This document shows positions 55,039 through 63,854 of a stretch of 64,000 bases of DNA, piece after piece (position 1 is the stretch's first letter; every line of letters begins with the position of its first letter). The notes under the pieces are model-generated. The model saw only the letters and a program-made list of their open reading frames with translations, searched no databases and was not told the DNA's origin. A program made the translations under genes and the position numbers. This stretch comes from Blepharisma japonicum (lineage: Eukaryota; Ciliophora; Heterotrichea; Heterotrichida; Blepharismidae): NCBI GenBank assembly GCA_949751835.1, contig CATKHK010000004.1, positions 620,001-684,000 of the forward strand. Direction: 5' to 3'.

Positions 55039-56823
55039 ATGGCTGACTATAAAGCTGTAGACCAAGATTTAAGAGATGGGCCAGTTAAAGAAAGAAGATG
55101 CACAGATATCCTCTGTACTTTTATTTTCGCTGTTTTCGTAGCTGCCATGATAGTTGTTGGGATCTTTGGTTTCAAAAATGGAAACCCTGATATGGTGCTT
55201 TACCCATATGACTCTTCAGGCAACCAGTGTGGGCTTAGCGATACAGTTACAGCAGACTATCCTTACCTTTACTATGTAAATCCTGACGAATCTACCAAAT
55301 ATACCACTTGTGTCAAATCTTGCCCAAAGAATTACACTGATGTAGTTGAGTGCTATCCAAATACATGGGTCACAAGCTGTGCTTTTACAGTGACCACTAA
55401 GGACGGAAGTATTTATGATTATGAACCTTATGGGTCGAGCTCTGTGCTTGGAAAAGCTTGTCTTCCAAACCCTGATGCTATAGGCGGAAAAACTGAAAAG
55501 TTCATGGATTATATTCAGTCTGACCAATTCACTCAATATATGACTGATATTGCTGTCTGCTGGACTATGGTACTTGGTGTGCTAGGCATGGCAATTGTTA
55601 TATCAATACTCTACATGATTTTTGTGAGATATTTCGTAGGATGTGCATTATGGCTCAGTTTCGCAGCAATTATAGGGTTATTTGTTTTATTTGGACTTTT
55701 CCTAGATTGAAGTGCTAAAGAATACTACAGTGGAGCAGAAAGCACCAAGACCAATACAGCCCTCAGAATTGTCGCTATTTTATGCTATATCATTGCAGGA
55801 CTTTCCTTACTCTTAATTATCTGTATGAGAAAAAGGATCGAACTTGCAGTAGCCATCATGAAATCTGCTTCTCTTTTCATAGCAGATGTCTGGGAATCTC
55901 TTCTCGTCCCTGTTGTTATGTTTTTAATCAGTTTAGTCACAATTACTTTCTGGGTTATTGCTTTAGTTTACTTATACTCCTCAGGAACTGTTGAAAAAAA
56001 AGATAAATACTCAGCAATGGCCCACGTTAAATTCGATCAGAACTTAAGAAGCGCTTTTTGGTTCGAATTTTTAGGGATTTTATGGATTGATGCATTTAAA
56101 GTGGCTATGACTGAATTTATCATTGCTTGTGCTTGCTGCATTTGGTATTTCAGGGCTAAAAAAGACGAAAGCCCTATATGCACAGCGACGAAATATGGAA
56201 TTTTCTATCATATTGGGTCAGTAGCTTTTGGGTCTTTTATACTGTCGTTGGTAATTTTGATTAAATGGCTGCTTAGACTGATTTCAGAAAAAATTTATAA
56301 GGAAGCTGGGGGTGATAGCAATCCAGCATTGAAGTGCTGCTGCAGCTGTTTGAATTGTCTGGTGGCCTGCTTTGAAAGATTTGTGAGGTTTTTGAATACC
56401 CAGGCATATATAAGAGTTGCGATGTCTGGAGAAAATTTCTGCACTGCTGCCGAAAATGCATTTACTCTTATGCTAGAAAACGCAGCAAGATATACAGTGC
56501 TAGGTGGTGTTGGGACAATTCTCAACTTTTTAGGAAAAGTCTTGATTACTCTGCTTACTGCATGGCTTGGATATGTTATAATCACTAATACTGATTATTA
56601 TTCAGAAAATATTTCCTCACCTATTCCTCCTACCGTTGTGTTCATCATAGTCTGCTATTTGGTAGCTTCACTCTTCATGAGTGTCTACTCTATGGCTTGT
56701 GAAACCATTATCCAAGCTTTCTTAATTGATGAAAAATCTAACGGCACCTCAGTCTATGCCCCTGAACCTTTAGTAGAATTCATGAAAGAAAATCGTGAAG
56801 AAAAAAGTAGAGGCTGCTGCTAA
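55039..56823 (+). CDS. choline transporter-like protein (CTL/SLC44), copy A
   Basis: A 594-residue membrane protein from ATG 55039 to TAA 56821-56823, with UGA=Trp at 55708. Layout is that of CTL proteins: a first helix (FIFAVFVAAMIVVGIFGF), a large Cys-rich extracellular loop (CGLSDTV, TTCVKSCPKNY, VVECYPNTWVTSC), then about nine helices. The family signature near the C-terminus is present: CCCSCLNCLVACFERFVRF, AYIRVAMSGENFCTAAENAF. These proteins export or import choline and ethanolamine. The neighbouring copy B (58369-60153) has the same length. The stop region and the last residues (EEKSRGCC) suggest a C-terminal palmitoylation site. Confidence 0.95.
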
Positions 56824-56905
56824 TAAGTAGCTAATTAAGACTTAAGTAAAAAATCATCATAAATTATAATAAAATAAAAATTTCGAAGATTTATAATCAA
56901 TAATA

Positions 56906-57075
56906 ATGGCATCCCCGCTGAACCTGAACAGAGAAGGAAGAGGCTGATGAAGTTAAAACTTCATATGAGGAAAGCGAAGAAATTGCAGGAAATGCAATTA
57001 TGCTAGTTATAGCCTTACTATATGGGAGTTTCCCTGTTCCGCCAAAATGTTGTGCACCAACTGGTATTAATAAAT
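56906..57075 (+). pseudogene. truncated ubiquitin-like gene (copy A)
   Basis: This matches the first exon of the intact gene at 60234-60581 from its ATG for about 120 bases (MASPLNLNREGR), then breaks. Relative to copy B a two-base loss at about 56941 shifts the frame into stops, and everything after about 57022 up to the downstream homology (from about 57066) is replaced by a short unrelated sequence. Exons 2 and 3 are absent. No functional product is expected. Confidence 0.8.
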
Positions 57076-57569
57076 GATTAACAAATTTAATCAAACTTGC
57101 TATAATATAGTTAGGACTTAAATCATGAGTAAAAATCAAAGGAAATCTGAGTGTAATAATTTTATTTTACAATCCTGAAGTGAATTTATCTTAAGAACAG
57201 AAATTATTTGGCTATTTAATGAGATTTTAAGACTATAGAAGCTCTAAAATTATTAAAGGGTGCATCTATGGCTAAATAAATACTACTAAATTATAAATAA
57301 TGAGATAAAGCCGATATCTCTTATTCAACAATTATATCCAACCTTTAATTCTTGCAAAATTCCCACATATTTTATTATCTAATCCAAAATCGATTTTCTG
57401 AGAGAACAGAGCTATATTCCAATATATATAAATTATCATTTTTATCAGTTTTGGAACTCTAGCATTATCCAGAAATATAGCAGCATTTTTCTAGAATTTT
57501 GAATATTTATTTGTTGAATCAAATTAGTAATAAAGATGTATACCTATTATTTTCCTCTTCAATTACTAA
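57074..57569. other. intergenic DNA: tail of unit A plus unique spacer
   Basis: 57066-57373 is nearly the same as 60579-60893, which lies directly upstream of the AlaRS start codon in unit B; 57374-57569 is unique and separates the two units. No gene was seen in either. The first part is therefore a copy of the probable AlaRS promoter without its gene. Confidence 0.7.
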
Positions 57570-57871
57570 AGTCTCAATTTACAAAAACCATGAAACCCCC
57601 AAGAATAATTCCTCATTCCCGAGCAGATGGGCCTTTAATACGATCTCAGCAATCTCTTCGAACCCCTTCTCCTCAGAAAACCTTTAGCAGTTCAATTAAT
57701 TTTAATTTAACGTCTCTATTCTACATTACCTATATCAAAGCTCTTACAAAGGAAGTCATGTCTTTGGCCTGCACAAGTCTTGATCAACAACAAAAGCGTT
57801 TCCGTGGTTCGGATTTAGACGGCTTTCCTTACAGCTCTCGAGCTCACCAACTTTATTCGTCGATAATCTAA
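57536..57871 (+). CDS. chimeric open reading frame at the insert junction (doubtful gene)
   Basis: An 111-residue frame from ATG 57536 to TAA 57869-57871. Residues about 12-51 are the duplicated part of the S/P/R-rich protein (SQFTKTMKPPRIIPHSR onward). After the left direct repeat it runs 60 residues into the inserted DNA (ending DLDGFPYSSRAHQLYSSII). It could express a new chimeric protein, but there is no evidence for expression and it is more likely a decayed copy that happens to stay open. Confidence 0.3.
   Translation: MYTYYFPLQLLKSQFTKTMKPPRIIPHSRADGPLIRSQQSLRTPSPQKTFSSSINFNLTSLFYITYIKALTKEVMSLACTSLDQQQKRFRGSDLDGFPYSSRAHQLYSSII
57674..57690 (+). repeat. left 17-bp direct repeat of the insert
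   Basis: cagaaaacctttagcag. It matches the right repeat at 15 of 17 positions. In unit A the same site occurs once (54695-54711, cagaaaaccttcatcag), as expected of a target site duplicated on insertion. Confidence 0.8.
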
Positions 57872-58067
57872 AGGTCTTAACTTCCGCTTCCTTCTGTTGG
57901 TGGCACACGTCGAGAAACTATATTTCACTCAGAATAGGAGTACTGAACGTTCTATCTTTAGCGGGGATAAATTCATTATGTGAAGCCATCCCTTAACCAA
58001 ATTGTCTAAAACAGGAATTTCTACTCAAAAGATCAGAAAATCCAGATGCTATCACATTTTAACTATC
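57691..58067. other. 377-bp insert of unidentified origin
   Basis: This DNA is absent from unit A and lies between 17-bp direct repeats. Its middle (about 57750-57980) is visibly richer in G and C than the surroundings and compositionally unlike local intergenic DNA. There are no terminal inverted repeats, no poly(A) end and no transposase. Two minus-strand frames stay open for about 50-70 codons without resemblance to a known protein. A structural RNA fragment, organellar DNA or a retroposed transcript are possible; I cannot decide. Confidence 0.65.
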
Positions 58068-58084
58068 CAGAAAGCCTTTATCAG
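58068..58084 (+). repeat. right 17-bp direct repeat of the insert
   Basis: cagaaagcctttatcag, two mismatches to the left repeat. It continues directly into the second part of the disrupted S/P/R-rich gene. Confidence 0.8.
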
Positions 58085-58368
58085 TTTTTCTCGCCAAGAA
58101 ACATTCGAAATTTCTGCTTGCCAACGTTCTTTTTTTCGCAACAATTCTGCTCCACGAATGATGCGACCTCCAATCCAAACAAGTTTTTCAATGACCAAAA
58201 AAAAATCCTTCCAAAGATTGCCAAGCCTACAAGTAAAGATTAAATGTAATTTAAATAAAGAGATATTTTTCGCCAAAGAATTATTTTTATTTAAAATAAA
58301 CTTATTGTGTATACATCAATTATACAATAGGGTTGTTAATAAAGATTTGCAGCTAAAAGATATAAAAT

Positions 58369-60153
58369 ATGGCTGACTATAGAGCTGTAGACCAAGATTT
58401 AAGAGATGGGCCAGTTAAAGAAAGAAGATGTACAGATATCTGCTGTGCTTTTATTTTCGCTGCATTCGTAGCTGCTATGATAGTTGTTGGGATCATTGGT
58501 TTCATAAATGGAAACCCTGATATGGTGCTTTACCCATATGATTCTTCAGGCAACCAGTGTGGGCTTAGCGATACAGTTACAGCAGACTATCCTTACCTTT
58601 ACTATGTAAATCCTGACGAATCTACTAAATATACCACTTGTGTCAAATCTTGCCCGAAGAATTACACTGATGTAGTTGAGTGCTATCCAAATACATGGGT
58701 CACAAGCTGTGCTTTTACAGTGACCACTAAGGACAGAAGTATTTATGATTATAAACCTTATGAGTCCAGCTCTGTGCTTGGAAAAGCTTGTCTTCCAAAC
58801 CCTGATGCTATAGGCGGAAAAACTGAAAAGTTCATGGATTATATTCAGTCTGACCAATTCACTCAATATATAGCTGATGTTGCTGTCTGCTGGACTATGG
58901 TACTTGGTTTGCTAGGTATGGCAATTGTTATATCAATAATCTACATGATTTTTGTGAGATATTTCGTAAGATGTGCATTATGGCTCAGTTTCGCAGCAAT
59001 TATAGGGCTATTTGTTTTATTTGGACTTTTCCTAGATTGAAGTGCTAAAGAATACTACAGTGGAGCAGAAAGCACCAAGACCAATACAGCCCTCAGACTT
59101 GTCGCTATTTTATGCTATATCATTGCAGGACTTTCCTTACTCTTAATTATCTGTATGAGAAAAAAGATCGAACTTACAGTGGCCATCATGAAATCTGCTT
59201 CTCTTTTCATAGCAGATGTCTGGGAAGCTCTTCTCGTCCCTGTCGTTATATTTTTAATCAGTATAGTCACAATTGCTTTCTGGGCTATCGCTTTAGTTTA
59301 CTTATACTCCTCAGGAACTGTTGAAAAAAAAGATAAATACTCAGCAATGGCCCACGTTAAATTCGATGAGAGCTTAAGAAGCGCTTTTTGGTTCGAATTT
59401 TTAGGGATTTTATGGATTGATGCATTTAAAGTGGCTATGACTGAATTTATCATTGCTTGTGCTTGCTGCATTTGGTACTTCAGAGCTAAAAAAGACGAAA
59501 GCCCTATATGCACAGCAGCGAAATATGGAATTTTCTATCATATTGGGTCAGTAGCTTTTGGGTCTTTTATACTGTCGTTGATAATATTATTTAAATGGCT
59601 GCTTAGACTGATTTCAGAAAAAATTTATAAGGAAGCTGGGGGTGATAGCAATCCAGCATTGAAGTGCTGCTACAGCTGTTTGAATTGTCTGTTGATCTGC
59701 TTTGAGAGATTTGTGAAGTTTTTGAATACCCAGGTATATATAAGAGTTGCGATGTCTGGAGAAAATTTCTACACTGCTGCCGTAAATGCATTTTTCCTTA
59801 CGATAGAAAACCCAGCAAGAAATGCAGTGCTAGGTGGTGTTGGGACAACTCTCAAACTTTTAGGAAAAGTCTTGATTACTCTGCTTACTGCATGCCTTGG
59901 ACATGTTATAATCACTACTACTGATTACTACTCAGAAAATATTTCCTCACCTATTCCTCCTACTGTTGTGTTTATCATTGTCTGCTATTTGGTAGCTTCA
60001 CTCTTCATGAGTGTCTACTCTATGGCTTGTGAAACCATTATCCAAGCTTTCTTAATTGATGAAAAATCTAACGGCACCTCAGTCTATGCCCCTGAACCTT
60101 TAGTAGAACTAATGAAAGTAAAATGTGAAGAAAAATATAGTGGATGCTGCTAA
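58369..60153 (+). CDS. choline transporter-like protein (CTL/SLC44), copy B
   Basis: A 594-residue paralogue of the gene at 55039-56823, the same length throughout, from ATG 58369 to TAA 60151-60153, UGA=Trp at 59038. It preserves the Cys-rich loop and the C-terminal signature with substitutions: CCYSCLNCLLICFERF instead of CCCSCLNC, and GENFYTAAVNAFFL instead of GENFCTAAENAFTL, so two Cys and one Glu of the signature are altered. Differences cluster in this C-terminal part, while the extracellular loop is almost identical. Either relaxed constraint or a change of specificity is possible. The upstream 30 bp differ slightly from copy A, which could alter expression. Confidence 0.94.
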
Positions 60154-60233
60154 TAAGTAGCTAATTAAGATTTAAGTAAAAATTATCATAAATTATAATA
60201 AAATAAAATTTCGAAGATTTATAATCAATAATA

Positions 60234-60581
60234 ATGGCATCTCCGCTGAACCTGAATAGAGAAGGAAGAGAGACTGATGAGGTAAAAACTTCACATGAGG
60301 AAAGCGAAGAAATTGCAGGAAATACAATTAGGCTAGTTATAGCGTTACCAGACGGCAGGAGAATTGAAGATGATGTAATTTAAATTCAGTTCAAAGCTGG
60401 AGTTAATATTGATTGGGTTGTCTACAAAATTTCAAGTCAAACAGATTATCAGTTTGAATCTATTGTAAGAGACATCTAGGAACTGTTTTTTGAAGGCCGT
60501 AAGCTGCTAGGGCCACTTTCTCTGGCTGATTATCCACAAATACAGAGTGGAGCATCATTAACTGCAAGAATTTTAGAGTAA
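60234..60581 (+). CDS. small ubiquitin-like fold protein
   Basis: A 105-residue protein from ATG 60234 to TAA 60579-60581 after removal of two 15-nt introns, 60375-60389 (GTAATTTAAATTCAG) and 60465-60479 (GTAAGAGACATCTAG). An acidic N-terminus is followed by IRLVIALPDGRRI (first hairpin), ELFFEGRKLLGPLSLADYP (equivalent of IFAGKQLEDGRTLSDYN in ubiquitin) and SGASLTARILE. There is no C-terminal Gly-Gly, so conjugation is unlikely. The gene is complete only in unit B; unit A has just a broken 5' part. Confidence 0.8.
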
Positions 60582-60896
60582 ATGATTAACAAATTTAATC
60601 GAACTCGCTATAATATAGTTAGGATTTAAATCATGAGTAAAAATTAAAAGAAATCTGAGAATTCTTGATGTGTAATAATTTTATTTTATAATCTGAAGTG
60701 AATTTATCTTAAGAACAGAAATTATTTGACTATTTAATGAGATTTTAAGACTACAGAAGCTCTAAATTTATTGAAGGGTACATCTATAGCTAAATAAATA
60801 CTATTAAATTATGAATAATGAGATAAAGCCGATATCTCTTATTCAGCAATTATATCTTACCTTTAATTCTTGCAAAATTCCCTCATATTTTATAAA
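60582..60896. other. intergenic region upstream of AlaRS
   Basis: About 315 bases between the ubiquitin-like gene and AlaRS, also present (few differences) at 57066-57373. It probably carries the AlaRS promoter. No RNA gene was seen. Confidence 0.6.
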
Positions 60897-63830
60897 ATGC
60901 TAAAACTCGCTAGAATGCTCATCCACAGAGGTATGACTTATATAAATATGGAGCCAGAAGCTACCATCAAAACTCTGACAGCAAAGGTAAAACTCACATA
61001 GGAAATGAAAAACCTCGCAAAGCCAGAGTTTGCAAAAACCCCTGAGCTATTTTATCCCACCCAGGTCTTTTCTCAATTCGGCTTTCACCGTGCAAAATGT
61101 CCTAAGTGTGGAGCAAACTACTGGCGCCATACTGAAGCTCGTGACACTTGTGGAGATTCTAATTGTGTCGGTTCTTATCAATTCATAGGTGTTGGGACTG
61201 GCAAAGGAGCCAAAGGCAACAAAATCACCTACGCCCAAGCTTGGGAAGGCTTCAGAAACTCGCTGACGTCAGCACGCATTCCATGCACTGCAATAGAAAG
61301 GTACCCAGTTGTCGCCAGATGGAGAAACGACGTTGAATACGTAGCAGCTGGGATTTATTGTTTCCAACCTTACTGTGTGACAGGCGAAATGAAGGCTCCA
61401 GCTAACCCTCTAATTTGTCCACAATTTTCAGTGAGATTTAATGATCTAGACAATATAGGCATCACTGGGAGGCACTATTCAGGCTTCATTATGCTAGGCT
61501 TACAGGTCTTTAACTTGCCTGGTCAGTATGTATTTTTCAAAGAAGAATGCGTCGAGTTCAACCTGAGATGGCTGATTGAAGAATTACAGATCGAACCTGA
61601 CCAAATTACTCTTATTGAAGATGTCTGGGCTGGAGGCGGGAACTTAGGCCCTTCAGTCGAGTACTTTGTAGGAGGTCTTGAAGTCGGAAATATGGTCTTT
61701 ATGCAGTATAAGACTTTTCCTGATGGGTCAAGAGAAGAACTTCCAGTCAAAGTTATTGATGTAGGGATTGGACTGGAAAGAATCCCATGGCTTATCAATG
61801 GAACACCTACAAGTTACATGGACGTCTTCCAAAACGCTTTTAACTGGCTCAAAGGGAAGCTTGAAATTGATGTAAACCAAGAAGTCTGGGAAAAATTCGG
61901 CCCACTCTCATGCAGACTTAACATTGATGAAGTTGAAGATGTCGACAAGACTTGGCGAGACATCGCTGGAATGATAAACCTTCCTGTCGAAACAGTCAAA
62001 GCAGCCATTGCTCCTATTAAAGATATGTACATTGTACTAGATCACACTAGAACTGTCCTTATGATCATAGAAGATGGTTCATTACCTAGCAATGTAGGTG
62101 GTGGCGCCAATGTGAGGAACATTTTGAGAAGAGTTTTTGCCTTATTGAAGAAAAATGGCTGGTGGGAAAAACTCGGCATGGACGGACTTATTGACTTATT
62201 CCAAATGCATAAAGTCGATCTCAGAGAAATTTATGGAGATTTTAAAGAGTATAAGAGCTTTAGAAGTATCATTGAAGGAGAATATGAAAGATGGACCAAG
62301 ACAGACCAAGAACAAAGAGTCAAGCTTGAAAAATTGCTGAAGAAAAACAATGGTAAATTAACCATTGACGACTGGATCTTAGCAATGCAGTCTTGGGGTA
62401 TCCCAGCTGATGTAATCGCCCAGATATCAGGAATTGAAGTCCCTGGAAACCTTTATTACGAAATCGACTACAGAGCTCAGACCTGTGCAAAAGCTCCTGA
62501 AGTTATTCTTTATAACACTGCTCATTTGCAAGAAACTGAAAGCCTTTACTATGCCAACCATCATTTATCCCATGGCACCAGTTCAGTTGTAGAGATTTTC
62601 CCTAATGTATCCCAAGGCAACCAATTAAATATTTTAATCCTCGACAAAAGTGGATTTTACCCAACATCAGGAGGCCAAGACCACGATGAAGGAAAGCTAA
62701 TCTTTAAAGGTGAAGAATACAAGGTCCTTGATGTCCAAAAAGTCGGCCACTGTGTACTTCACATTTTAGACCATCCTATCCCAGGTGACCCAGCTGAGCA
62801 CAAAAATGCAGAAGTTGAATGGTGGATTGATATGGACCGACGCAACCAGCTCAGACGTCACCATACAGCTACACACATAGTTTATGCTTCTAGCAGAAAA
62901 GTCCTTGGCCCTCATGTCTGGCAGCATGGTGCTAAAAAAACAGTCGACAACGCCCATCTTGATATCACCCATTATCGTTCTCTTACCCACGAAGAAGAAA
63001 TGGCTATTGAAAACGAAGCCAACAGGATCATTTCTAACTGTGTCAGAATCAATAAATTCTTTATGAATAAGACTGAAGCTGAAAAAGAATACGGATTCAA
63101 CCTATATCAAGGAGGTATTGTCCCTGGAAACAGTTTAAGAGTAGTAAATATTGAAGGAGTCGACACAGAAGCTTGCTGCGGGACACATTGTGATAATACT
63201 TCTGAAGTAGGCTGGATAAGACTACTGAAAACTCATAGAGTTTCTGATGGAATTGTACGTCTTTACTATGTTGCTGGCGAAAAAGCTATTGCAAGGCTTA
63301 ATGAAGAGGATAAAGTGATTAACAATCTTAATGAACTCTGGGGGATTTCTCTTAATGAAATTGTGCCAACTGCTGAAAGATTCTTCAATGATTATAAGAA
63401 ATTAGATACCAAAGTAAAGAAGCAGGAGCTTAAACTGCTAGAATTGACGATAAGATGCATAGCTTCTGATCCTAATTATAGACTAGCTTTAGTGCAAAGT
63501 GACCAGAAAAATCCAACCATTTATTTCTCTTATTTGAAGACTTATGCACAGCTATTAAAAGACGAAGGAAAAGGAATTATTTTTGTTTCAGATAATTTTG
63601 TATATGGACTATTAGGAAATCCAAACTTGCTTAGCGTTGACGCTTTGAAAGAGCTTTTAAGAACTACTAAAGGAGAATCTGCAAAATTGGCTGTGAAAAA
63701 TAAAGTTCAAGACACTAAGAATAAGAAAGCTAAAGCTGTTGAAGACATCTGCGAGTTTAGTTATGTTGGAGAAGTTCCGGCTCAAGTTCAAGAATTTTTA
63801 AATCAACAAGGTGGAAGAACATTTGAATAA
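60897..63830 (+). CDS. AARS: alanyl-tRNA synthetase, archaeal type
   Basis: A 972-residue enzyme that charges tRNA-Ala. The start is ATG 60897; a 15-nt intron at 60987-61001 (GTAAAACTCACATAG) joins the 30-residue first exon to the long second exon, ending TAA 63828-63830. After the leader comes the N-terminal zinc module found in archaeal AlaRS but absent from bacterial and usual eukaryotic enzymes: KCPKCGANYWRHTEARDTCG followed by DSNC. Class II aminoacylation core, the editing site HHTATH and CCGTHCDNT, and a C-Ala part follow. Standard eukaryotic AlaRS begins quite differently, so this looks like lateral transfer. The first exon (MLKLARMLIHRGMTYIN) is basic and amphipathic like a mitochondrial leader. 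No UGA codon is used in it. Confidence 0.95.
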
Positions 63831-63854
63831 AACTAATAGAAAAATCATTATTAT

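Larger units (their letters stand above)
54594..57373 (+). repeat. tandem duplication, unit A
   Basis: First copy of a direct duplication of about 2.8 kb, matching 57570-60893. It holds most of the small S/P/R-rich gene, the whole CTL gene, the start of a ubiquitin-like gene and about 300 bp of downstream DNA. Most differences from unit B are single bases; in the transporter gene the copies are near identical. The left edge is at 'tctcaatttac', the right edge near 'catattttat'. Confidence 0.9.
57570..58243 (+). pseudogene. disrupted copy B of the small Ser/Pro/Arg-rich gene
   Basis: Two blocks match the intact gene at 54492-54872: 57570-57690 and 58068-58240. They are separated by a 377-bp insert. 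The second block also lacks one base near its end (after RLPS), so the final residues are out of frame. The copy cannot make the normal protein. Its upstream part remains open and fuses to the insert. Confidence 0.85.
57570..60893 (+). repeat. tandem duplication, unit B
   Basis: Second copy of the duplication, longer than unit A because of the 377-bp insert (57691-58067) and because it retains the complete ubiquitin-like gene that unit A has lost. Its right edge stops a few bases before the ATG of the AlaRS gene at 60897. Confidence 0.9.

Noticed and set aside
55216-55536. 106-residue antisense frame repeated in both transporter copies
   Set aside because: It is duplicated only because the transporter is; the codon pattern belongs to the sense strand.
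57691-58067. Insert as a fragment of large-subunit rRNA
   Set aside because: A short run (cacacgtcgagaaac) vaguely resembles the conserved ACGTCGTGAGAC element, but flanking bases do not follow; without a search this is too weak to claim.
57691-58067. Insert as a retained internally eliminated sequence
   Set aside because: It is more GC-rich than the surroundings and has 17-bp direct repeats, whereas short TA-type junctions and AT-rich DNA would be expected.
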